Shown here: piece by piece, positions 43,696-52,950 of the stretch
How the letters are laid out: the number at the start of each line of letters is the position of its first letter
Position numbering within the stretch: position 1 is the stretch's first letter
Source of the DNA: an uncultured Clostridia bacterium
GTDB lineage: Bacteria > Bacillota > Clostridia > TANB77 > CAG-508
Length of the DNA stretch: 64,000 nucleotides
Assembly: GCA_934120315.1 (NCBI GenBank)
Contig: CAKOTX010000005.1
Location: 1-64,000, forward strand
Reading direction: 5' to 3'
Notes under the pieces: generated by a model
The model's database searches: none
Seen by the model: the letters and a program-made list of their open reading frames with translations, nothing else
What the model was told of the DNA's origin: nothing
Position numbers and translations under genes: made by a program

Positions 43696-44394
43696 TTACA
43701 TTGTTAAAAGATTTTTGGCATTCTCTTTTTTGGAATATATATAACTCCAAGGTAAAAGAGTCTTAGTATAATTGGCGTCTATCAGACTATTGATAAACTC
43801 ATTGGCACATTCCTTAAACCTAATCAAAAATGTCCGTCCATACTCATCACATACCAAAACAGTGCGATAGTCAACCCTTATATATGTTCCAACATTTTTT
43901 TGAGAAATATAATCCAACTTTTTGTTTAACATACATTTGTAGACCAACCCATCAATTTCAGTACTTTTTTCAGAGACATCTATATACATCTCTATTTGAC
44001 TTCTATCAGGTTCCACACAGCCAATTTTTTTATTATTAGCTATTTTATGTGCCCTTAAAAATGCTAAATTAAGTTTCTCAAGATTTGCCATCTGTTTAAG
44101 CCATTTATATTCTTTACTATTAATAGTGTTATACAACTTTTCTACAAAACCCTTTTCTTGGTTTGGAACAAAATATTCGCCTTTTTTATATCCATCTTTT
44201 TGCAATATTGCCTCTGCTTCCTCAACTCTAGGCGATACACTAGCACAGCATTCTTCAGTCACAAAAACAATCTGTCCCTGATACAAACAATATTCCTTAG
44301 GATAATTAACCGAATAACCATCAATAGTCAAAGAAAAACTTGCCAATTCAAAAGAATTCTTTAAGCCAACATACCGAATCGGTTCATAAAACAT
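43696..44394 (-). CDS. Unknown protein, 232 aa
   Basis: Soluble protein with no signal or membrane helix. N-terminal half beta-rich (FSLTIDGYSVNYPKEYCLYQ, part of a strand-rich segment), middle helical (about 100-130), C-terminal beta-rich (GTYIRVDYRTVLVCDEYGRT). Seven cysteines. No family recognised. The gene has a full TTGAAA/TATAAT promoter and a GGAGGT ribosome site and stands alone between two convergent/divergent units. Composition is slightly GC-richer than housekeeping neighbours. Confidence 0.7.
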   Translation of the reverse strand: MFYEPIRYVGLKNSFELASFSLTIDGYSVNYPKEYCLYQGQIVFVTEECCASVSPRVEEAEAILQKDGYKKGEYFVPNQEKGFVEKLYNTINSKEYKWLKQMANLEKLNLAFLRAHKIANNKKIGCVEPDRSQIEMYIDVSEKSTEIDGLVYKCMLNKKLDYISQKNVGTYIRVDYRTVLVCDEYGRTFLIRFKECANEFINSLIDANYTKTLLPWSYIYSKKENAKNLLTM

Positions 44395-44437
44395 ATTTTT
44401 ACCTCCATTACAAGCTCATTTTTGAGAACCACCTGTT

Positions 44438-44466
44438 ATTATACCACTTTTTAATAGTATTTTCAA
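44438..44466 (-). promoter_or_regulatory. Promoter of the 232-aa unknown gene
   Basis: TTGAAA (44461-44466), 17-nt spacer, TATAAT (44438-44443), 44 nt from the ATG. Confidence 0.7.
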
Positions 44467-44529
44467 GAGAAATACAAGATAATTTATATGTATACTTTTA
44501 TTTTTATAAATTGTTAGCATTTTTTTTGC

Positions 44530-44562
44530 GAAAAAATATGCAACCATCAACTGGTTGCATAT
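44530..44562 (-). terminator. Terminator of the 118-aa unknown gene
   Basis: Perfect 11-bp stem ATATGCAACCA / TGGTTGCATAT with a 5-nt loop, then six Ts on the minus strand. Confidence 0.85.
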
Positions 44563-44591
44563 CACATCCCTTCTTATTTTTAGTTTTGGTT

Positions 44592-44948
44592 TTAGAAGAC
44601 CATCCATCCTCTTGGGGTCGGCATCCTGTTTGGAACATATTTGTGGAAGAATTCAGCGCTCGTAAACTCCTTATCATGCAAGTATCTCTTTATATTCTCG
44701 AGCTGTTGAATATTTTCCGTTCCATCTAGCTCGTAAAGAGAATTTAGAGTTTCGACATATACAACTCCATCAATCTCGTGAATATCCACGATGTCAGATG
44801 TTGTCATATAGCAATCTCTCCCCGGATGATATGCTTCCATGTTAAAGACCCCTTCGTGTTCACCACTATTGAGGCGTGGACTAAAGAAAAAGCACTCGAA
44901 TCGTACTACTGCTGCTACCGTCTTGTTGTTGATACTTTTTTTGTCCAT
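44592..44948 (-). CDS. Unknown protein, 118 aa, with structured leader
   Basis: AAGGAGGT before the ATG. Short basic N-terminus, then a mixed alpha/beta domain (DIVDIHEIDGVVYVETLNSL is its central strand pair) and a C-terminus NRMPTPRGWMVF. Soluble. No family recognised. GC content is visibly higher than in surrounding genes. The mRNA leader of about 115 nt holds three successive hairpins, which suggests regulation at RNA level. Confidence 0.65.
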   Translation of the reverse strand: MDKKSINNKTVAAVVRFECFFFSPRLNSGEHEGVFNMEAYHPGRDCYMTTSDIVDIHEIDGVVYVETLNSLYELDGTENIQQLENIKRYLHDKEFTSAEFFHKYVPNRMPTPRGWMVF

Positions 44949-44969
44949 GATTTGGACCTCCTTAAAAAT

Positions 44970-45066
44970 ATAAATTAATTATATAAAAAACTAAAAAGTT
45001 AGAGGATATCCCTCTCACTATTTAGTGATAAAAGGGTAAGCGACATAGGAACATTGCCTATATCTT
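44970..45066 (-). promoter_or_regulatory. Structured leader of the 118-aa gene
   Basis: Minus-strand RNA from about 45065: hairpin GATATAGG/CCTATGTC (with one G-U pair), hairpin CACTA..TAGTG, hairpin AGAGG-GATAT-CCTCT, then a T-rich stretch with ACT..AGT. The third hairpin plus T-rich tract could act as an attenuator. No known riboswitch class was recognised. Confidence 0.4.
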
Positions 45067-45071
45067 CTTAC

Positions 45072-45100
45072 ATTATACCACAATTCACTATATTTTTCAA
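45072..45100 (-). promoter_or_regulatory. Promoter of the 118-aa gene
   Basis: TTGAAA (45095-45100), 17-nt spacer, TATAAT (45072-45077). It lies just past the 3' end of rnpB. Confidence 0.65.
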
Positions 45101-45114
45101 GTTTTAGTATATTT

Positions 45115-45460
45115 ATAAGCAAACCTGTAAGCCGGGTTCTGTCATTTAAAATAGTCATTTATCTAGACTATATATCACTATATAGTTCAAGCCACGCAAT
45201 TCAGAAGACGTCGAGCAGACTTAATCTTCTACTTAGGTGTTGCTCCAGATGGGGTTTACACAGCTCCGCATGTCACCATGCAGACGGTGAGCTCTTACCT
45301 CGCCTTTTCATCCTTACCTCCTAAGAGGCGGTTATTTTCTGTTGCACTTTCCTTAAGGTTTCCCTCACTAGACGTTATCTAGCATCATTGCTCTATGGAG
45401 CCCGGACTTTCCTCTCGTGGTTCCTTTCGAAATCCACCAGCGACTACTCAATTTGCTTGC
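45115..45460 (-). ncRNA. rnpB: RNase P RNA
   Basis: Minus-strand RNA of about 346 nt. The universal core GAGGAAAGUCCGGGCUCC lies near the 5' end, GUGCAACAGAAA follows, and the 3' conserved ACAGAACCCGGCUUA is present near 45130. The ends pair as P1 (AAGCAAA with UUUGCUU). The central sections GGUAAGAGCUCACC and GGAGCAACACC fit an A-type (ancestral) layout, which is usual in Clostridia. It is the catalytic RNA that matures tRNA 5' ends. Exact ends are estimated from P1. Confidence 0.95.
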
Positions 45461-45545
45461 ATTTAATTATAGCATTTATTTTTAAAATTGTAAACATTTA
45501 TTTCTAACTCTTCTAAAAAATTATTTAAAACTATTGTCTACAAAC

Positions 45546-45574
45546 TTGAATTCTAAATTTCACAGTGCTATTAT
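45546..45574 (+). promoter_or_regulatory. Promoter of the mgtA-like gene
   Basis: TTGAAT (45546-45551), 17-nt spacer, TATTAT (45569-45574). The leader (about 45581-45640) has a GAGAC/GTCTC hairpin (about 45617-45638) next to the ribosome site. Confidence 0.5.
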
Positions 45575-45648
45575 AAATATGTTTAAATTTTATAAAAACA
45601 ATCATAATTTTATTAGAGACTTTCTATCAAGGTCTCAAAGGAGGAAAA

Positions 45649-48261
45649 ATGGCAAATGATAAAAAAGATGGTGTCAACATAGATAAAACTTATGGCCGTC
45701 TATGTAAAACACCAAAAAAAGAATTTATTTCAGAATTTAATATTAGCGAAAATGGCCTAACTAATAGCGAAGTCGAAGAAAGACTCCATCATTACGGTTA
45801 TAATGAAGTCACACAAAAAAAGCCTAAAAAATGGTATCATTATTTATTTAGAAGTTTGTTTACACCATTTAACAGCATTTTATTAGGTATAGCCTTGATT
45901 TTATCTTATACAGATGTATATTTAGCAGAAGATCCAAATTATGCAAATATAATTGTAATTTTAGTATTAGTAACTGTTAGTACATTACTAGATTTTGTTT
46001 CAGAATATAATTCAAATAAAGCGGCAGAAAAACTAAAGCAATTAGTATCTACTACTGCAACAGTTATAAGAAATGGTCAAAAAGAAAAAGTTCCTTTTAG
46101 AGATTTGGTTCTTGGAGATACAGTTGTTTTATCTGCTGGAGACATGATTCCTGCTGATTTGAGAATTATTGAAGCTAAAGACTTGTATGTTGGTCAATCT
46201 ACACTAACAGGTGAATCTGATGCAATCAAAAAAATAACTGATACCAATTTACCAATTAATGAGGAAATTGATAATCTTTCTGACATTGACACTATTTGTT
46301 TTATGGGAACAAATGTAATAAGTGGTAGTGCAAAAGGAATTGTAGTTTTAACTGCTGATGATACTTACTTTGGCAAAATTGCAAAAACACTAACAACAGG
46401 AAAAGCCAAAACAGCATTTCAAAAAGGAATTGAAAGTATTAGTAAATTATTAATAAAAATAATGCTTATTTTAATTCCTATTGTATTTTTACTAACAGTG
46501 CAAAAACATAATATTATAACCTCTTTTACATTTGCAGTGGCAATAGCAATTTGTATTACACCTCTCCTACTTCCTGTTATTTTATCTTCAAGCTTGTCAA
46601 AAGGGGCTTTGCGAATGTCTAAAAAGAAAACAATTGTAAAAAAGCTTGATTCAATTCAAAGCTTTGGCTCAATGAATATTCTTTGTACAGACAAAACAGG
46701 AACTTTAACAGAAGATAAAATCGTTTTAGAAAGATATCTTGATGTTATGGGAAATGAAGATTTAAGAGTTCTAAAACATGCATTTTTAAATGCTTATTTT
46801 CAGACAGGGTTACGCAGTAACATTGATGAAGCTGTTATAAATCGTGGAGAAGAACATGGTTTAAAAGAAGCTACTGCTCATTATAAAAAAATTGATGAAA
46901 TACCTTTTGACTTTTCTCGTCGTAGACTTTCTGTTATTGTAAATGATGGTACTAAAACTCAATTAATTACAAAAGGTGCAGTTGAAGAAATATTAAATAT
47001 TTCAACATTAATAGATTATCAAGGTAAAATTTCGCCTATTACAAATGAAATTAAAGAAAATATGAAAAAAATCACAAAAGACTTAAATAAACAAGGGCTA
47101 CGTGTTGTAGCTATTTGCCATAAAAATGATTTAAATAAAACATCAGATTTTGGCGTTGAAGATGAAAAAAATATGGTTCTAATTGGATTTATTGGATTCC
47201 TAGATCCTCCAAAAGCAAGTGCTAAATCTTCAATTGAAAAATTAAATAAAAACGGAATTAGAGTTATTGTTTTAACTGGTGACAATGTTGAAGTTACAAA
47301 ATGTGTATGCGACAAAGTTGGAATAAAGTCTCCTCAAATCGTTATTGGTTCTGACCTAGACAAACTATCTGACCAAGCTGTAAAAAGACTTTTAAAAAGA
47401 ACTAATATATTCGCAAAACTTTCCCCTATTCAAAAAGCTCGTGTTGTAAGACTTCTAAAAGATGCAGGAAATATTGTTGGGTATATGGGAGATGGAATTA
47501 ATGATAGCCCATCACTTATAAATTCGGATGTTGGTGTATCAGTAGATACAGCTGTTGATATAGCAAAAGAATCAGCAGATATAATTCTTCTAGAAAAGGA
47601 TTTACATGTCTTACTAGAAGGTGTAAAAGAAGGTCGTCATACATTTGCAAATTTAATGAAATATATTAAACTTGCAGCAAGCTTCAACTTTGGAGAAGTT
47701 ATGTCAGTTATTATTGCAAGCATAATTCTTCCATTTTTACCAGAAACACCTATTCAATTACTTGTTGAAGGATTATTATATGACTTTGGTCAACTAACTT
47801 TACCATTAGACAATGTTGATGAAGAATACTTGAGAAAGCCTAAAAAAATTGATATTAAAGGCTTAAAACATTTCATGTTATTTATGGGACCACTTAGTTC
47901 TATATTTGATTTAATTGTATTCGCACTAGTATGGTTTGTATTCAAAATACATGAAGTTGCTACATTCCAAACAATCTGGTTTACTTACAGTATAGTTTCT
48001 AATTTAATGGGAATGCATGTAATTAGAACAGCTAAAAAGCCGTTTATCCAAAGTCATGCTTCAAAGGCTGTATATGCATCTTCTATTTTGCTTAGTATAA
48101 TTGCAATGATTATACCATTTACTTTCATAGGTAAAGCAATTGGACTTACTGCATTAGCATTAAAAGATTATACAATAATAATTGGTGTACCTATTCTATA
48201 TTGTTTTGTGGCTAGTTTTGCTAAACATATCTATATTAAAAAATATGGCGAGTGGATTTAA
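45649..48261 (+). CDS. mgtA: P-type ATPase, MgtA-like (Mg2+ transporter)
   Basis: 870 residues with all P-type landmarks: actuator LTGESD, phosphorylation site CTDKTGTLTED, nucleotide-binding domain, and hinge MGDGINDSPSL. Ten membrane helices with six C-terminal ones. The LVEGLLYDFGQLTLPLDNVDEE segment in the last membrane block and overall length fit the P3B MgtA/MgtB subfamily, which imports Mg2+. AAAGGAGG precedes the ATG. With two MgtE proteins in the same window, the cell has both channel and pump uptake routes. No M-box riboswitch was recognised upstream. Confidence 0.93.
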   Translation: MANDKKDGVNIDKTYGRLCKTPKKEFISEFNISENGLTNSEVEERLHHYGYNEVTQKKPKKWYHYLFRSLFTPFNSILLGIALILSYTDVYLAEDPNYANIIVILVLVTVSTLLDFVSEYNSNKAAEKLKQLVSTTATVIRNGQKEKVPFRDLVLGDTVVLSAGDMIPADLRIIEAKDLYVGQSTLTGESDAIKKITDTNLPINEEIDNLSDIDTICFMGTNVISGSAKGIVVLTADDTYFGKIAKTLTTGKAKTAFQKGIESISKLLIKIMLILIPIVFLLTVQKHNIITSFTFAVAIAICITPLLLPVILSSSLSKGALRMSKKKTIVKKLDSIQSFGSMNILCTDKTGTLTEDKIVLERYLDVMGNEDLRVLKHAFLNAYFQTGLRSNIDEAVINRGEEHGLKEATAHYKKIDEIPFDFSRRRLSVIVNDGTKTQLITKGAVEEILNISTLIDYQGKISPITNEIKENMKKITKDLNKQGLRVVAICHKNDLNKTSDFGVEDEKNMVLIGFIGFLDPPKASAKSSIEKLNKNGIRVIVLTGDNVEVTKCVCDKVGIKSPQIVIGSDLDKLSDQAVKRLLKRTNIFAKLSPIQKARVVRLLKDAGNIVGYMGDGINDSPSLINSDVGVSVDTAVDIAKESADIILLEKDLHVLLEGVKEGRHTFANLMKYIKLAASFNFGEVMSVIIASIILPFLPETPIQLLVEGLLYDFGQLTLPLDNVDEEYLRKPKKIDIKGLKHFMLFMGPLSSIFDLIVFALVWFVFKIHEVATFQTIWFTYSIVSNLMGMHVIRTAKKPFIQSHASKAVYASSILLSIIAMIIPFTFIGKAIGLTALALKDYTIIIGVPILYCFVASFAKHIYIKKYGEWI

Positions 48262-48272
48262 TATAAATCCAC
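48252..48272 (+). terminator. Possible terminator of mgtA-like gene
   Basis: GTGGATTT / AAATCCAC stem overlapping the stop codon; the T-run is weak. Confidence 0.4.
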
Positions 48273-48301
48273 TTTACATTTTATGTAAAACATGTTATAA
48301 T
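48273..48301 (+). promoter_or_regulatory. Promoter of the 129-aa gene with TTTACAT repeat
   Basis: TTTACA (48273-48278), 17-nt spacer, TATAAT (48296-48301). The inverted repeat TTTACAT-TTT-ATGTAAA (48273-48289) lies on the -35 box and shares its core with the repeat at 35147-35186. Confidence 0.6.
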
Positions 48302-48376
48302 TATTCTGTTCGAATTTTATATAAGAAGCATCTGCAGTATACTGTAATGTTTCGCAAACTCTATGGAGGAAATTAA

Positions 48377-48766
48377 ATGCTTGACACAATTATTATTGTT
48401 ACAAACTCTAATGAACAAGCTCGGCATAGTACTTTAGCCTATCTTAATCGTGATGATTTTGTAACACAGTCCATTGAAATTAATTACAGCTTGAAAAAAG
48501 GCCTGCCTCCCCCGCACATGTTTGATTCTTTTCCATTGTCTATCACCGGAACATTCAAAGGTGTTCCTACAGAGCTTAAGGTTTACTCTGTATCTGCTGG
48601 ATATAATGGAACAGGACCTCATGAACTGCTTGAAATTATTAAAGCAGCTGGTTTCAAAATTGATGAAGATATCATTTTGACTGATAAGTGGGTTCGTAAT
48701 GGTCGTATTTCCATTTCGATGCTCGACAATGGAGATATTTATAATAATTTAAAGCCTAACATTTAA
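48377..48766 (+). CDS. Unknown protein, 129 aa
   Basis: ATG at 48377 with GGAGG 7 nt upstream. Soluble alpha/beta protein; it begins MLDTIIIVTNSNEQARHS and later has GYNGTGPHELLEIIKAAGF. No family recognised. Codons are more GC-rich than in neighbouring housekeeping genes. The stop codon is followed after one base by a perfect 26-bp inverted repeat. Confidence 0.7.
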   Translation: MLDTIIIVTNSNEQARHSTLAYLNRDDFVTQSIEINYSLKKGLPPPHMFDSFPLSITGTFKGVPTELKVYSVSAGYNGTGPHELLEIIKAAGFKIDEDIILTDKWVRNGRISISMLDNGDIYNNLKPNI

Positions 48767-48767
48767 T

Positions 48768-48823
48768 GAGAAAAAGGTGGTGGTCCTTAAATTTGCGAAT
48801 TTAAGGACCACCACCTTTTTCTC
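48768..48823. terminator. Perfect 26-bp hairpin, terminator-like
   Basis: Two perfect 26-nt arms (48768-48793 and 48798-48823) around a TGCG tetraloop. Core GGTGGTGGTCCTTAAATT. A-tract and T-tract inside the arm ends make it look like a bidirectional terminator, although the stem is far longer than needed. Its design (T-tract, GC block, AAATT, TGCG) resembles the half-hairpins at 12711 and 16172. Confidence 0.8.
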
Positions 48824-48825
48824 AT

Positions 48826-48854
48826 TTGACAATTATATCCAATTTTGTTATAAT
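48826..48854 (+). promoter_or_regulatory. Promoter of the 158-aa repeat protein gene
   Basis: TTGACA (48826-48831), 17-nt spacer, TATAAT (48849-48854): full consensus, 3 nt after the 26-bp hairpin. Confidence 0.8.
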
Positions 48855-48898
48855 AATGATGTATTATTTATGAAATTATTTTTTGAAAGGAGGAGAAT

Positions 48899-49375
48899 AT
48901 GGTTTATAACAAATACATTTTAGCAGTTGCTTCCAACATACCTATCGCAGGCAATTGTCTAGAAGATTTTCGTTTATTAAACGATGATGGTATTACTTGG
49001 AGCAATTCTATATCAATGGGTCCAAAAGTTTTAAAAAGCACTTGTGTAAATAAAAACTTATATAAAGTTCTTGCAGATGATAACTGTACATATATTGTTC
49101 AAGTTGTTGGAGATGAGATTAGTACATATAATGAATTCCATTTAGCAGTTTCTAACACAATCCCTACACCAGGCAAATATTTAGATAGCATACATATTCT
49201 TCATTCCGAAAGTCAATCAGCTCAAGATATAAATAAAGATGCAGTAATTTCACAATGTTCTCCTTTAGGAAGAAGTTTATATAAAGTTATTGCTGATAAT
49301 TCTATGTATTTGGTTCAAGTTCCTGAACTAGAAAAAAATGATAGACAAAGAAATATCACAGATGATGGAAGATAA
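48899..49375 (+). CDS. Unknown protein with two tandem repeat units, 158 aa
   Basis: ATG at 48899 after GAAAGGAGGAG. Two related units of about 60 residues: 7-70 (AVASNIPIAGN ... LYKVLADDNCTYIVQV) and 81-141 (LAVSNTIPTPGKY ... LYKVIADNSMYLVQV). The shared ends show an internal duplication of a small beta-rich domain. No signal peptide or membrane helix; acidic/basic hydrophilic tail. No family recognised. Own promoter and terminator. Confidence 0.72.
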   Translation: MVYNKYILAVASNIPIAGNCLEDFRLLNDDGITWSNSISMGPKVLKSTCVNKNLYKVLADDNCTYIVQVVGDEISTYNEFHLAVSNTIPTPGKYLDSIHILHSESQSAQDINKDAVISQCSPLGRSLYKVIADNSMYLVQVPELEKNDRQRNITDDGR

Positions 49376-49412
49376 AATACCTAACTGAATCAAAATTCAA
49401 TTAGGTATTTTT
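49375..49412. terminator. Bidirectional terminator
   Basis: AAATACCTAA / TTAGGTATTT stem with further ATTCA/TGAAT pairing, followed by Ts; between the convergent 158-aa gene and dnaE. Confidence 0.85.
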
Positions 49413-52400
49413 TTATATTTTACAATTTTCTTTTCCTACAATTTCTTCAAAAATCTTTAAAATTTTATCTGTTAAATATATTGCTCCAGATGCTTTTAAT
49501 TCTTCACCAATTTGAACCATAACACGAACATTATTCTGTTCTCCATTAAAGAATTTTATTGCCCCTCTTAATTTTGCCTTTTGCTCTTCTGAGAGTTCTG
49601 TAATATTTAATACTAGAGTATTTGTTTTTGTTTCTCCAAAATTTCTAATATCTTGTGCTACAATTTTAGTTTCATCATCATCTCTAATACTTAATCTACC
49701 TTTTACAGTAATAATATTTTCTTCTACTAATACATCTTGTGCTTTCATATATGTTGGCTCAAACACTATAATTTCAACTGTTCCATATAAATCTTCTAAT
49801 GTTAAAAATGCCATAATCTTATTGTTTTTAGTATATTTTTTCTTTACTGAAGTTATTATTCCTGCAATTGTTACCTCTTGTCCATCAACAAATTTAGGTC
49901 TTTCTTTTATTCTAATATCAGTCGTTTCCTCATTTGCTGAAATTGAATTAAGCTCATCTATTTCTTTCATTTGCAAAGAAGAAATGTTCGTTGTTGCAAT
50001 AATTTGTTCTCTTATTTTTTCTAATGGATGTCCAGATATATAAATTCCCAACATCTCTTTTTCCGTTGATAGCAACTCTTTATCACTCATTTCTGGTTGT
50101 ATTGAAAAATTGTATTTTACTTTGTTTAAATTGTTACTTTCCTCTTCTTCATTTCCACCTAAATCAAACATAGAAACTTGACCATTCATTCCTTTTCTAT
50201 TATAAGATTGAACTGTATCAATTATTGTTTCAAAAGATGCAATTAATGTTGCTCTTGTTTCTGGGAAATCTGAAAATGTTCCAGCTTTTATTAAACTTTC
50301 TACACATTTTTTATTAACTGCGTCCCCAGCCATTCTTTCGCAAAAATCTGTAAAGCTTGTGAATTCTCCATTTTCTTCTCTATTTTTTACAATATTGTCA
50401 ACTGGTTGAACTCCAACATTTTTTATACTTCCTAATCCAAATCTAATTTTTCCATCTTCTACTGTAAATTTGCCACTACTTTTGTTTATGTCAGGTTTCA
50501 AAATTTGTATTCCCATTCTCTTGCATTCATCAATATATTCTGGAACCTTATCCAAATTTCCTAAATAACTATTTAGCATTGATGCCATAAATTCTGCAGG
50601 ATAATATGCTTTTAAATATGCAGTTCTATATGCTACAACCGCATAACATGCAGCATGCGATTTATTAAATGCATATTTTGCAAATTCAGCCATTTCATCA
50701 AATATTTTATTTGCAGATTCTGCATCAATTCCATTTCTTACACATCCAGGTACTTCAACTTTTCCATTTTCATCAACTTGTCCATTTATAAATACTTCTC
50801 TTTCTTTTGCCATTACGTCAAGCTTTTTCTTTCCCATCGCTCTACGCACTAAATCAGCTCTTCCTAATGAATATCCTGCCAAATCTCTTACTATTTGCAT
50901 AACCTGTTCCTGATATACCATACATCCATATGTTACATTTAATATCGGTTCCAAACTTGGATGTGTATATTCGTTATGCCCAGGATTTTGTTTTCCTCTA
51001 ATGTATCTTGGAATTTGATCCATTGGTCCTGGTCGATATAATGAAACACCGGCTATTAAATCTTCCAAACAGTCTGGCTTCAATTCTTTCATAAAGTTTG
51101 TCATTCCTTGTGATTCGAATTGAAATATACCACAAGTTTGACCTTCTTGCCATAATTTATAAACCTTTGGATCAGCCATATTTTCATCAAATTCTACATC
51201 TATTCCTTTATCTTTTTTTACAAGATTAATTGTATCTTTTATAACTGTCAAAGTTCTAAGTCCAAGAAAGTCCATCTTTAAAAGTCCAAGTTCTTCTAGT
51301 GTTGTCATTATATATTGAGTTGAAATTTGGCCATCTCTAACATATAAAGGCACATATGTATCAACTGGATCTTTTGTTATTACAACACCACAAGCATGTG
51401 TTGAGGCCTGTCTTGGCATTCCTTCCAAAGCCATTGCAATATCTAATAATTTATGTACATTGTCATCTAATTCATATGCTTCTTTTAATTCTTTATTTTG
51501 CTCTAATGCTTTTGGAATTGTTATATGTATTTCATTTGGAATCATTTTTGCAAGTCTATCTGCTTCTGAATATGGATAATCCAAAACTCTTGCTACATCT
51601 CGGATTACCATCTTTGCAGCCATTGTTCCAAATGTAATTATCTGTGAAACATGGTCATGTCCATATTTTTCTGAAACATAATCAATTACTCTTTGTCTAT
51701 CAACATCAGAAAAGTCAACATCAAAATCTGGCATACTTATTCTTTCTGGATTTAAAAATCTTTCAAAAAGTAATCCATATTTCATAGGGTCAATATCTGT
51801 TATTTCAATTGCATATGCTAAAATTGAACCAGCACCTGAACCTCTTCCTGGTCCAACTGGAATTCCATGACTTTTGGCAAAGTGAATAAAATCCCACACA
51901 ATCAAATAATAATCAACATATCCCATTTTTTTGATTATACCTATTTCATATTCTGCTCTTTTTAAAACTTCTTCTGATGGATTTTCTCCATATCTTTTTT
52001 TGATTCCGTCATCACATAATTTCTTTAGAAAATCATAATGTGTAGGATATTCTGGTGGCACATCATAATTAGGCAATATTGTATGTCCAAATTCAAATTC
52101 TACATTACATTCATCTGCAATTTTTACTGTATTTTCTATTGCATCAGGAAATGCTGAAAAATAATTGCTCATTTCTTCTGGAGATTTTACATATAATTCA
52201 TCTGTGTCAAATCTCATTCTGTCTTCATCACTCATACGTTTTCCAGTTTGAATACATAATAAGATTTCATGATTGTATGCATCTTCTCTTTTTAAATAAT
52301 GTGCATCATTAGTTGCAACTAATGGTATATCTAATTTTCTTGCTAATTGTACTAACTTTTGATTTGCAAGTACTTGTTCTTTTATTCCATTATTTTGAAG

Positions 52401-52919
52401 TTCTATATAATAATCTTTTCCAAATACTTTTTTATGCCATAAAGCTATTTCTTCTGCTTTTTCATTTTGACCATTTAATAACGCTTGATTTACCGCTCCA
52501 GCCAAACAAGCACTTAGGCATATAATTCCTTCATGATACTTTTCTAATACCTCTAAATCGATTCTAGGCTTGTAATAATACCCTTCTGTGAACCCTATTG
52601 ATACTAACTTACTTAGATTTTTGTATCCTTGATTATTTTTTGCAAGTAATATCAAATGATTGTATTTATTATCTATGCCAGGTTCTTTGTTAAGCCTTGA
52701 ACGTGGTGCAACATAGACCTCACAACCTATAATTGGTTTTATTCCTTCTTTTTTACATGCTTTATAAAAGTCAATTGCACCATACATAACTCCATGGTCT
52801 GTTATTGCCATTGCTTTCATTCCTAGTTCTTTTGCTCTTACTGGTAAATCTTTTATTCTATTTGCTCCATCTAGTAAACTAAATTCACTATGTATATGTA
52901 AGTGTACAAAATCTGACAT
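49413..52919 (-). CDS. dnaE: DNA polymerase III subunit alpha (DnaE)
   Basis: 1168 residues from the ATG at 52919 (MSDFVHLHIHSEFSLLDGA; GGGAG upstream). PHP domain (1-270) with HLHIHSEFS and DHGVMYG, polymerase palm with the catalytic PDFDVDFSD, GPGRGSGAGS, and MAKMIP; a helix-hairpin-helix/tandem region, and a C-terminal OB fold (EVTIAGIITSVKKKYTKN). Length and order fit DnaE1/DnaE3-type replicase subunits. Firmicutes also carry PolC, which is not in this window. It lies about 32 nt downstream of the 6S-like RNA. Confidence 0.97.
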   Translation of the reverse strand: MSDFVHLHIHSEFSLLDGANRIKDLPVRAKELGMKAMAITDHGVMYGAIDFYKACKKEGIKPIIGCEVYVAPRSRLNKEPGIDNKYNHLILLAKNNQGYKNLSKLVSIGFTEGYYYKPRIDLEVLEKYHEGIICLSACLAGAVNQALLNGQNEKAEEIALWHKKVFGKDYYIELQNNGIKEQVLANQKLVQLARKLDIPLVATNDAHYLKREDAYNHEILLCIQTGKRMSDEDRMRFDTDELYVKSPEEMSNYFSAFPDAIENTVKIADECNVEFEFGHTILPNYDVPPEYPTHYDFLKKLCDDGIKKRYGENPSEEVLKRAEYEIGIIKKMGYVDYYLIVWDFIHFAKSHGIPVGPGRGSGAGSILAYAIEITDIDPMKYGLLFERFLNPERISMPDFDVDFSDVDRQRVIDYVSEKYGHDHVSQIITFGTMAAKMVIRDVARVLDYPYSEADRLAKMIPNEIHITIPKALEQNKELKEAYELDDNVHKLLDIAMALEGMPRQASTHACGVVITKDPVDTYVPLYVRDGQISTQYIMTTLEELGLLKMDFLGLRTLTVIKDTINLVKKDKGIDVEFDENMADPKVYKLWQEGQTCGIFQFESQGMTNFMKELKPDCLEDLIAGVSLYRPGPMDQIPRYIRGKQNPGHNEYTHPSLEPILNVTYGCMVYQEQVMQIVRDLAGYSLGRADLVRRAMGKKKLDVMAKEREVFINGQVDENGKVEVPGCVRNGIDAESANKIFDEMAEFAKYAFNKSHAACYAVVAYRTAYLKAYYPAEFMASMLNSYLGNLDKVPEYIDECKRMGIQILKPDINKSSGKFTVEDGKIRFGLGSIKNVGVQPVDNIVKNREENGEFTSFTDFCERMAGDAVNKKCVESLIKAGTFSDFPETRATLIASFETIIDTVQSYNRKGMNGQVSMFDLGGNEEEESNNLNKVKYNFSIQPEMSDKELLSTEKEMLGIYISGHPLEKIREQIIATTNISSLQMKEIDELNSISANEETTDIRIKERPKFVDGQEVTIAGIITSVKKKYTKNNKIMAFLTLEDLYGTVEIIVFEPTYMKAQDVLVEENIITVKGRLSIRDDDETKIVAQDIRNFGETKTNTLVLNITELSEEQKAKLRGAIKFFNGEQNNVRVMVQIGEELKASGAIYLTDKILKIFEEIVGKENCKI

Positions 52920-52950
52920 TGCTATCTCCCTCGATATTTTTTTATAAAAC

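Noticed and set aside
45461..45648. Possible M-box (Mg2+) riboswitch before mgtA-like gene
   Set aside because: The gap is AT-rich with only one short hairpin near the ribosome site; the conserved M-box core was not recognised.
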